Below, in pieces: positions 1-5,586 of a stretch of 6,849 nt of DNA. The stretch is from an uncultured Nitrosopumilaceae archaeon (GTDB lineage Archaea; Thermoproteota; Nitrososphaeria; Nitrososphaerales; Nitrosopumilaceae): contig CALFHG010000077.1 in assembly GCA_937875805.1 (NCBI GenBank), positions 1-6,849 of the forward strand, read 5' to 3'. The position numbers were made by a program, and so were the translations under genes. A model generated the notes under the pieces. That model did not search any database and was not told the DNA's origin. It saw only the letters and a list, made by a program, of their open reading frames with translations. How positions within the stretch are numbered: position 1 is the first letter of the stretch; each line of letters begins with the position of its first letter.

Positions 1-472
1 ATCCCAAAATAATTGCAAATATCATAGACCGTGCTGCATGACCAGAAGGATATGAGGCATCGTATCCACCCTCACAAAACAAGGCAAAGGTATCTTTACT
101 CACAGGAACTGGAAATTGAGCCGATTCATATTCAAAATCAGGCCTATCACGGTCAACACCACATTTGACATAGCCAGTAAGTAATGTCGAAATTACAATC
201 AAAATCATCAAAGTAACACCCACACGTCGAGTTCTTGGAATTATCAATATCAAAATTGCAAAACCCAACATCCACAAAGCCTCGCCACTTTCTGTTATAG
301 ATTGCATTATGAGATCAAGGGAAGGATTTCCGACATTTTCAGAGAAAAACAATATGATACTATGATCAAAGTTTTCTGTAATTCCAAAATATACCATAGA
401 TGTAATAATTAAAAATAGAATTGTAAGAAGAACAAATGAGCGAGACCTGATATCAAAAATCCAATTTTGCAA
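1..472 (-). CDS. PAP2-superfamily membrane phosphatase, N-terminal part (runs off the left edge)
   Basis: PAP2-family enzymes are membrane proteins that remove phosphate from lipid phosphates or pyrophosphates; the substrate here cannot be told. About 157 residues are visible. The first two parts of the family's three-part active site are intact: K103-x6-R110-P111 (KCGVDRDRP) and P142-S-G-H145 (YPSGHAAR). The third part (SR-x5-H) would lie beyond the left edge. Hydrophobic stretches at about residues 12-31, 65-79 and 84-102 look like membrane helices, and a short basic N-terminus (R9, R11) precedes the first. I chose the TTG start at 470-472 because an in-frame TAA lies directly upstream and a GAGGT Shine-Dalgarno sits 8 nt before it. 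Starting at the first ATG (395-397) would remove most of the first membrane helix. The gene is divergent from pgk. Family assignment is firm; the function beyond that is unknown. Confidence 0.88.
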   Translation of the reverse strand, partial: MQNWIFDIRSRSFVLLTILFLIITSMVYFGITENFDHSIILFFSENVGNPSLDLIMQSITESGEALWMLGFAILILIIPRTRRVGVTLMILIVISTLLTGYVKCGVDRDRPDFEYESAQFPVPVSKDTFALFCEGGYDASYPSGHAARSMIFAIILG

Positions 473-480
473 TTAACAAA

Positions 481-485
481 ACCTC
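481..485 (-). promoter_or_regulatory. Shine-Dalgarno site for the PAP2 gene
   Basis: The minus strand reads GAGGT followed by an 8-nt spacer and TTG at 472. The match to the anti-Shine-Dalgarno sequence at a normal distance decides the TTG start over the ATG 75 bases further in. Confidence 0.65.
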
Positions 486-505
486 AAACACGTGGCTTTT
501 AATTT

Positions 506-519
506 TTGTCAATAGACAA
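506..519. repeat. Perfect short inverted repeat TTGTC-AATA-GACAA, possible operator
   Basis: Two perfectly complementary 5-bp arms (506-510 and 515-519) are separated by 4 bp between the divergent PAP2 and pgk genes. The spacing would suit a small dimeric regulator, and the site sits about 20 bp upstream of the candidate pgk TATA run. A repeat this short can arise by chance in AT-rich DNA, so an operator role is only a suggestion. Confidence 0.3.
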
Positions 520-586
520 GTTTTGAAACATATTGTTTAGAAATAAAATAAAGAAAATAATTCTGATCGGCTCAAAGAATTTAACC

Positions 587-592
587 AGGAGG
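587..592 (+). promoter_or_regulatory. Shine-Dalgarno site for pgk, with a long spacer
   Basis: AGGAGG is a full match to the ribosome binding consensus, but the GTG start at 607 lies 14 nt after it, longer than the usual 5-10. There is no ATG, GTG or TTG in frame between them; the only in-frame near-start is ATT at 604-606 (11-nt spacer). GTG remains the best call. Confidence 0.65.
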
Positions 593-606
593 ATAATAGA
601 CAGATT

Positions 607-1815
607 GTGAAGGTTCTCACACTAGATGATTTTGACCTAAAAGGCAAGACTGTTTTTTTGAGAGTGGATATGAACTGCCCAATAGATCCTGAAACACATG
701 AGATTTCAGGTACTAAAAGAATTGAAGAAGCAATTGAAACTTTACAATCACTAAAAGAGGCAAAGGTGGTAATTGGCTCACATCAAGGAAGGGTTGGAAA
801 TAATGAATATACTGGAATGGACAAACACGCCAAAGTTCTTGAAAAATTAATGGGTAGAGAAATAAAATATGTAGAAGATACCATTGGTGAGGCTTCACAA
901 AATGCAATTAAAAATCTAAAAGACGGCGAAATTTTACTTTTAGACAATCTCAGATTATGTGCTGAAGAAAATTATGAGTTTACTCCAGAAAATGCATCTA
1001 AAACAATCATGGTGTCTAGATTATCAAAATTATTTGATTTGTGTGTATTAGACTCATTTCCAAGTGCACATAGATCACATCCATCAATTGTAGGATTTCC
1101 ACAAGTATTGCCAGCATGTGCAGGACGAATTGTAGAAAGGGAAGTTAGAAATTTAGATGAAATAATGACAGTGGCCAAAGCCCCTCATGTAATTGTCTTG
1201 GGAGGCTCTAAAATTCCAGACAGATTAGAAGCAATAAAATTATTGATTCAGAACGGTCGTGCAGATCATGTTCTATTAACAGGATTAATCGGCAATGTGT
1301 TCATGCGTGCTCAAGCTAGAATCAAATCACCACTTGGAATAAAACGAGAAGAGGAAGTTGTTGCAAAAGCTCACTCATTGATTGGAGAATATCCAGATGT
1401 ATTTGCAACACCAGTAGATATTGCAATTGACAAAGATGGCCAAAGAGTAGAGATGGATGTAAGAGAAATGGGTAAAGGCGATAAAATATTAGATTTAGGT
1501 CCAAAGACTGTAGAATATTATTCAAAATTAATTGCAGGTGCAGGAACAGTATTCATTAGTGGACCTGCAGGATTTTTTGAAAAAGAAAATTTTAGTTATG
1601 GAACAAAAGCATTACTTAATGCAGTTGCAAACTCTATGGCAACAACAATTGTAAGTGGAGGACATCTTACTACAGCATTAAAGCAACAGGGATTAGCAGA
1701 TAAAATTAATCATGTTAGTACAGCAGGCGGCGCATTGGTACTTTATCTTACAGGAGAAAAATTACCAATGATTAAAGCATTAGAAGATGCTGCAATAAAA
1801 TACAAATCTAAATAG
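607..1815 (+). CDS. pgk: Phosphoglycerate kinase, archaeal type
   Basis: This cytosolic enzyme interconverts 3-phosphoglycerate plus ATP with 1,3-bisphosphoglycerate plus ADP; in an autotrophic archaeon it would run mainly in the gluconeogenic direction. The 402 residues are full length for the family. The N-terminal substrate domain shows R19-V-D21-M-N23, S58-H-Q-G-R62, the NLRL segment (114-117) and the A154-H-R-S-H158 basic patch. The nucleotide domain shows G199-G-S-K202, D296-LGPKT, S318-GPAGFFE and the S371-TAGGA loop. The bacterial GGGDT motif is replaced by S350-G-G-H, and SHLGR is SHQGR; from memory, such changes are typical of archaeal enzymes. Translation starts at GTG (607). It stands alone on the plus strand, and its 3' end overlaps the last gene of the opposing SUF operon by 8 bp. 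The identification is secure. Confidence 0.96.
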   Translation: MKVLTLDDFDLKGKTVFLRVDMNCPIDPETHEISGTKRIEEAIETLQSLKEAKVVIGSHQGRVGNNEYTGMDKHAKVLEKLMGREIKYVEDTIGEASQNAIKNLKDGEILLLDNLRLCAEENYEFTPENASKTIMVSRLSKLFDLCVLDSFPSAHRSHPSIVGFPQVLPACAGRIVEREVRNLDEIMTVAKAPHVIVLGGSKIPDRLEAIKLLIQNGRADHVLLTGLIGNVFMRAQARIKSPLGIKREEEVVAKAHSLIGEYPDVFATPVDIAIDKDGQRVEMDVREMGKGDKILDLGPKTVEYYSKLIAGAGTVFISGPAGFFEKENFSYGTKALLNAVANSMATTIVSGGHLTTALKQQGLADKINHVSTAGGALVLYLTGEKLPMIKALEDAAIKYKSK

Positions 1816-2155
1816 CAGATTTGCAAGAAGGGTTAGGACATAGTCTTTCTTCAGATAACCCCAGATAGATATCATTATCACAAGATTTACAATGAAATTT
1901 TTCAATAGGATCAAATAATTTTAGATATACAGTAGTTAAATTCTGAGCAATATTTCTTGCAAGGCCAGAATCACAAATATCTGTAAAAAATGACTCTGTG
2001 TCATCAATTATCCAAGATGGGTCCATATCACCATTGGATTTTAGGATTTCAAAAATATCATCATTTGTAAATTTAGTATCAACATTGTTGAATTTTTCAA
2101 AGATTATTTTTCTTATTTGAAGTGTTATAGGAATTGTAGGTGTAAAATTACTCAT
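1808..2155 (-). CDS. Unknown 115-residue protein, probable winged helix plus C-terminal zinc ribbon, last gene of the SUF operon
   Basis: I do not recognise a named family. The C-terminus carries four cysteines as C89-x2-C92-x13-C106-x4-C111 (ending CPNPSC), a clear zinc-ribbon or rubredoxin-like metal knuckle. The N-terminal 80 residues read as three helices (about 12-24, 30-41 and 46-62) followed by a probable beta hairpin (about 64-81), which fits a winged helix-turn-helix; this fold is inferred from the residue pattern only. The ATG is 1 bp after the sufU stop and has no clear Shine-Dalgarno sequence, so translation is probably coupled to sufU. Its stop lies inside the pgk coding end (8-bp tail-to-tail overlap). 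It could be a transcription regulator, a metal-sensing switch for the operon or an accessory Fe-S assembly protein. There is no direct evidence for any of these. Confidence 0.82.
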   Translation of the reverse strand: MSNFTPTIPITLQIRKIIFEKFNNVDTKFTNDDIFEILKSNGDMDPSWIIDDTESFFTDICDSGLARNIAQNLTTVYLKLFDPIEKFHCKSCDNDIYLGLSEERLCPNPSCKSAI

Positions 2156-2156
2156 A

Positions 2157-2600
2157 CTAGTACAGATTGTCTGCCTCTGTTTTTAGTTTATCCACATCTT
2201 CAGCATCAGTCAGATTCTTTCCAATGTAGGTATAAAGTGCAGATTTGAGTACTTTGAGGGAAAGTAATGCGCATTTTATTCTGACTGCTTGAAGATGTTC
2301 AAGGCCCAATTCACTCAAAACATCATTTTTTTCAATTGCCCTTGCTTCATCAATACTCTTTCCCTTTGTAATTTCAGTCAAAACAGAAGAACATGCCATA
2401 CAAATTGCACATCCTTTTCCATGAAATTTAATATCAGTAATTTTATTTTCATCAATTTTTATATCAATATCAATACTATCTCCACACAGAGGATTAGAGT
2501 CATGAAATGTTACATCATGATTTTCAATTTCTCCATAGTTGATTGGATTTCTTGAATAATCAACTATCATTTCATGATAAATATCGGCATTACCACTCAT
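2157..2600 (-). CDS. sufU: SufU/IscU-type iron-sulfur scaffold or sulfur-transfer protein
   Basis: Proteins of this family accept persulfide sulfur from the cysteine desulfurase and either hold a nascent cluster (IscU) or relay sulfur through a zinc site (SufU). The three conserved cysteines are visible: C39 in NPLCGD with D41, C64 in GKGCAIC, and C110 in RIKC. Lys109 before the last cysteine is SufU-like (IscU has His there). The 46-residue spacing from C64 to C110, however, is close to IscU and lacks the roughly 16-residue insertion of Bacillus SufU, as I recall that sequence. Two extra cysteines, C67 and C70, stand where SufU usually has serines. The 147-residue length is normal. The start ATG overlaps the sufS stop as ATGA, with AGGTG 8 nt upstream. 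The symbol is by family and operon context; iscU-like would also be defensible. Confidence 0.9.
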   Translation of the reverse strand: MSGNADIYHEMIVDYSRNPINYGEIENHDVTFHDSNPLCGDSIDIDIKIDENKITDIKFHGKGCAICMACSSVLTEITKGKSIDEARAIEKNDVLSELGLEHLQAVRIKCALLSLKVLKSALYTYIGKNLTDAEDVDKLKTEADNLY

Positions 2601-3841
2601 AACTTGAACACCTTTGCCACAATATTTAATGCATTTACCAGAATATCAATGTCTTGTTTAGTATTGTAAATGTAAAAGCTAGCCCTGGATGTGGCTGCAA
2701 CATTTAGTCTCTCCATCAATACTTGTGCACAGTGATGGCCAGATCTAACTGCAATTCCCTCCCCATCAACAATCTGAGCAACATCATGAGGGTGAACATC
2801 TGCAAAATTAAATGAGATGACTCCACCACGTTTTGAAATATCTTTTGTACCATAGATGTGTAGTCCTTTAACTGCAGATAGTTTTTCTATAGCATATTTT
2901 GTTAATTCAATTTCATGTTCACGTATATTGTCCATTCCAATTTTAACAAGATAATCAATTGCCGCTCCAAATCCAATAACATCTGCAATGTTTGGAGTAC
3001 CTGCTTCAAATTTGTAAGGTAAATCATTCCAAGTAGCCTCGTATTTGTGAACTTCTCTGATCATGTCACCACCACCATGAAATGGAACCATAGTTTCTAG
3101 AACTGATTTTTTAGCCCATAAAACACCAATTCCTGTAGGGGCTAGCATCTTATGGCCAGAAAATGCAAAAAAGTCACACCCTAATTTTTCAATATCAACT
3201 GTCATGTGCGGAACTGCTTGAGCACCGTCAATCAAAGTTAGAACACCTGCTGCTTTACATTTTTCAATAATCTTTTCAGCGTTAGTAATTGTTCCAAGAA
3301 CATTTGACATTAAACTAAATGTTACAAGTTTGACTTTGCCTGTTGCAAGATGTTTATCAAGATCATCTAAAATTAATTCACCATCATCATCCATTCTAAT
3401 GTATTCTAATTTTGCACCCTTTTCTTGAGTGAGAAGTTGCCATGGCACAATGTTACTATGGTGTTCATATTCAGTAGTGACAATAATGTCACCTTCTTTG
3501 ATGTGGGGTCTACCCCAAGAATAAGCAACCAGGTTGATTGCCTCTGTCGTTCCCCGAACAAATATTATTTCTTGACGATTTTTTATGTTAATGAAATTGG
3601 CAATTTTATCTCGAGTTGCCTCATATGCTTCAGTAGATTCTTCAGCCAGTGCATAAACTGCTCTATGGATATTTGCATTATGATTTTGATAATAATCAGT
3701 AATAGCATCAATGACTTGGTTTGGTTTTTGTGTTGTAGATGCATTATCAAGATAAACAAGACGCTTGTTGTCTCTAACAGTTCTTTTTAAAATTGGAAAA
3801 TCTTTTCTCAAATTCTCAAATAATGATTCTGTACTTTGCAT
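2597..3841 (-). CDS. sufS: Cysteine desulfurase, SufS type (group II)
   Basis: This PLP enzyme converts cysteine to alanine and leaves a persulfide on its own active cysteine, the sulfur source for the SUF machinery. The 414 residues match the usual SufS length. Visible catalytic features are H128 (EHHSN, stacking on PLP), D205 and Q208 (DGAQ, cofactor contacts), K231 in SGHK (Schiff-base lysine), the R366-SGHHC371 loop with the persulfide cysteine, and R386 (SRASFYIYN, substrate carboxylate). The short RSGHHC loop is the group II/SufS form, not the longer IscS/NifS loop. Such enzymes usually need a partner such as SufU or SufE; the sufU-type gene overlaps its stop by 4 bp. The ATG is 3 bp after the terminal stop of the Rieske gene, with GGAG 9 nt upstream. 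The identification is secure. Confidence 0.96.
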   Translation of the reverse strand: MQSTESLFENLRKDFPILKRTVRDNKRLVYLDNASTTQKPNQVIDAITDYYQNHNANIHRAVYALAEESTEAYEATRDKIANFINIKNRQEIIFVRGTTEAINLVAYSWGRPHIKEGDIIVTTEYEHHSNIVPWQLLTQEKGAKLEYIRMDDDGELILDDLDKHLATGKVKLVTFSLMSNVLGTITNAEKIIEKCKAAGVLTLIDGAQAVPHMTVDIEKLGCDFFAFSGHKMLAPTGIGVLWAKKSVLETMVPFHGGGDMIREVHKYEATWNDLPYKFEAGTPNIADVIGFGAAIDYLVKIGMDNIREHEIELTKYAIEKLSAVKGLHIYGTKDISKRGGVISFNFADVHPHDVAQIVDGEGIAVRSGHHCAQVLMERLNVAATSRASFYIYNTKQDIDILVNALNIVAKVFKL

Positions 3842-3844
3842 GTC

Positions 3845-4153
3845 TTAAATCTCCACGTAAATTTCATCAGCATCTATTTTAACATTATATATTTTTAGAG
3901 GTGTTTCTGCAGGAAGATTTTGTGGCTCACCATTAACTAAATTAAAAACCGAGAGGTGTTATGGGCAACGTACACCTTCCTCACTTAGAAATCCAGTTGA
4001 AAGATCTGCATCAGCATGTGTACAAATTAAATCAGTTGCATGAATTTTTCCCTTGAGATTAGCAATGAGTAATTTCTTATCTTCATGGATAAATCCAAAA
4101 AGTTGACCTTCTTTTACCTGCTCCAAAGTACATGCTTTAATCCATTCAGACAA
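3845..4153 (-). pseudogene. Rieske [2Fe-2S] ferredoxin gene interrupted by an in-frame TAA
   Basis: The reading frame encodes a small soluble Rieske ferredoxin like those of dioxygenases, about 102 codons from a TTG start. The first ligand motif is C44-T-H46. The second, 16 residues later, reads C63-P64, then TAA (3959-3961), then H66-L-S-V-F. The stop therefore replaces the single variable residue inside CPxH. After it, 37 codons stay open in the same frame and look like a normal Rieske C-terminus, ending at TAA 3845-3847, 3 bp before sufS. A product stopped at residue 64 lacks the last His ligand and could not hold the cluster. I chose TTG 4151-4153 because the protein then begins SEWIKAC, as small Rieske ferredoxins do, just after sufD; ATG codons at 4225, 4201 and 4198 lie deep inside sufD. 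A sequence error is possible, in which case this is an intact gene. Related actinobacterial suf operons also carry such a gene, as I recall. Confidence 0.88.
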
Positions 4154-4156
4154 AAT

Positions 4157-4162
4157 ATCACC
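4157..4162 (-). promoter_or_regulatory. Shine-Dalgarno site for the Rieske gene, overlapping the sufD stop
   Basis: The minus strand reads GGTGAT, a six-base match to the anti-Shine-Dalgarno end, with TTG three bases later at 4153. The TGA inside this site is the sufD stop codon, so termination on sufD and initiation on the Rieske gene are physically coupled. This supports the TTG start. Confidence 0.5.
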
Positions 4163-5558
4163 GATACTTGTAGTGTTTTTCCATTTCAGAGTCTTCATCA
4201 TAACGAGTCTCTTCAATTTCAACAAATTTGGCTAATTCTTCATCAGTGTTAATGGTAAGTTCTTTGTTCTCCCATTTAGATTCAATAAGATAAGCAATCC
4301 ATGCTCTAACTTGAAAAGACATTTTTCTGGAAAGTGGTTCTAAGAATCCCTCAACAATTGTTCTTTCAGCTTCTTCATGAGTGAGACATCGAGTTTTAAG
4401 ATAAAAAATTTGTTCCTCATCAATTTGTGCAACAGATGCAGAGTGAGTAGCCTTTACATCGTTAGTGAAAATTTCCAATCCAGGAATTGAATCAGATTTT
4501 GCATCTTTATCTAATAGAATTGAACGACCAGACAAAAATGAATTGGATTTAGTTGCATTTTCTTTAATTCTAATCATCCCTTTAAAGAGAGATTTTGATT
4601 TATTTCGTAAAATAGATTTTTCAACTACTCGCCCTTCAGTAGATGGACTTTCATGATTAACATTGGTTTGAATGTCAAAAGATTGTTCATTATTTCCAAA
4701 TATTACTTCAGAATCATTAGATGATGCACCTGATCCATTAAGGAAATATTCAATTTTGTATCTAGATAGGATAGATCCGAACAATCCAGAATACCAATTT
4801 ACTTTAGAATCTTGTGCCAAATCTGTTCTTCTAGTTGTAAAGGTTACAGCATGTTGATCCATCATTTGTAAAGTGGTAATATCCAGTTGAGCATTTGCTG
4901 CAACATTTGTGTTTAGTAATTCAAGATATGCTTGCTGTGCTTCAGTTTTTGGAGAATATTGTTCTTGAACAATTGCAGCCTTGCTACTTTCATCTGCAAA
5001 TATTATATTTCTAGAAATTACAGAATGATCATCATCAGATAAACAAGTCATAAAGTAAATTGGTTTGTCTAATATCAAATTTCGTGGAATGTGAATAAAT
5101 ACTCCAGAATTAAATGCAGCATTATTTAGTGCTGTAAATTTATCATCTTGGGATTTAGAGGCATCTAATGCTTTTTTTACTAGCTCAGGATTATTTTTAA
5201 TTGCATCAGCGATTGAAGAGATTACTAATCCCTTTGATTTTAAATCATCAGGGAGATTTATTTTATGAATATTAGTACCAATTTGAATAATACATATTTC
5301 ATTTTCTAACTCACTCAATCTTTTTACAAGGAAACCAGGAATATTTGCAGTTGTAGATGTTGAAAGAGATACTTTTTCTGGATCCATTTTTTTTGCATCA
5401 GTATACTTGTTGTATAGAGGAGATAGTTCAAGTGCCAAACCATCATAGATGACTAGTGAATTTTTTCTGTAATCTTTCAACCAATCAGGTTCATTTCTAG
5501 ATGAAGAAAGTTCATCAATATCAGCGGTGTTAAGTTTTGAAAGGATTACTTGAGACAT
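4158..5558 (-). CDS. sufD: Fe-S cluster scaffold subunit SufD
   Basis: SufD pairs with SufB and the ATPase SufC in the SufBCD complex, where clusters are built. At 466 residues it is in the normal to slightly long range. The N-terminal segment R21-NEPDWLKDYR resembles the helical start of SufB/SufD proteins, the middle is the repetitive beta-strand core (about 150-380), and the C-terminal signature covers K369-A-T-H372-S-A-S through Q383-IFYLKTRCL. H372 aligns with the essential His360 of E. coli SufD, while the E. coli Cys358 position is Ala370 here. It differs from SufB in having KATHSAS rather than THEAT and in lacking EGCTAP. It ends in an acidic tail. The ATG is 28 bp after the sufB stop, with no strong Shine-Dalgarno sequence. 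Calling it sufD and not a second sufB rests on these motifs and on position. Confidence 0.93.
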   Translation of the reverse strand: MSQVILSKLNTADIDELSSSRNEPDWLKDYRKNSLVIYDGLALELSPLYNKYTDAKKMDPEKVSLSTSTTANIPGFLVKRLSELENEICIIQIGTNIHKINLPDDLKSKGLVISSIADAIKNNPELVKKALDASKSQDDKFTALNNAAFNSGVFIHIPRNLILDKPIYFMTCLSDDDHSVISRNIIFADESSKAAIVQEQYSPKTEAQQAYLELLNTNVAANAQLDITTLQMMDQHAVTFTTRRTDLAQDSKVNWYSGLFGSILSRYKIEYFLNGSGASSNDSEVIFGNNEQSFDIQTNVNHESPSTEGRVVEKSILRNKSKSLFKGMIRIKENATKSNSFLSGRSILLDKDAKSDSIPGLEIFTNDVKATHSASVAQIDEEQIFYLKTRCLTHEEAERTIVEGFLEPLSRKMSFQVRAWIAYLIESKWENKELTINTDEELAKFVEIEETRYDEDSEMEKHYKYR

Positions 5559-5586
5559 GATTTATCAAAATTAGATTTTCAAAAGT

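Larger units (their letters stand above)
473..606. promoter_or_regulatory. Divergent intergenic region between the PAP2 gene and pgk
   Basis: This 134-bp AT-rich stretch must hold the promoters for both divergent genes unless they start further upstream. An A/T run at about 541-560 (AAATAAAATAAAG) could serve as a TATA element for pgk, which would put transcription start near 570 and leave a short leader containing the Shine-Dalgarno site. For the PAP2 gene, T/A-rich sequence on the minus strand around 553-540 or 507-497 are candidates; neither is convincing. The region also holds the inverted repeat at 506-519. No small gene or RNA gene is apparent. Exact promoter elements are inference. Confidence 0.45.

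Noticed and set aside
395..397. ATG start for the PAP2 gene
   Set aside because: It would delete most of the first membrane helix and has no better ribosome site; TTG at 472 has GAGGT at an 8-nt spacing.
489..494. CACGTG palindrome upstream of the PAP2 gene
   Set aside because: Six-base palindromes are common by chance, and no archaeal regulator with this site is known to me.
2289..2555. Plus-strand open frame antisense to sufU
   Set aside because: It is low in complexity, has no recognisable motif and lies fully inside a well-supported gene on the other strand.
3425..3790. Plus-strand 121-codon open frame antisense to sufS
   Set aside because: It is a shadow of sufS with no family signature. 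The similar frames antisense to pgk (713-907, 972-1178, 1322-1525), sufD (4465-4656, 4672-4857) and sufB (6428-6745) were rejected for the same reason.
3959..3961. Recoding of the internal stop as selenocysteine or pyrrolysine
   Set aside because: The codon is TAA; selenocysteine uses TGA and pyrrolysine TAG. The residue position is the variable one in CPxH, so no special amino acid is expected.
3959..4225. An 88-residue Rieske-like reading frame starting at ATG 4225
   Set aside because: Its first 24 codons lie before the TTG start, almost entirely inside sufD, and give a basic N-terminus unlike Rieske ferredoxins. The TTG at 4153 with GGTGAT before it fits the family start. Its end at 3959 is the internal stop, not the natural end.
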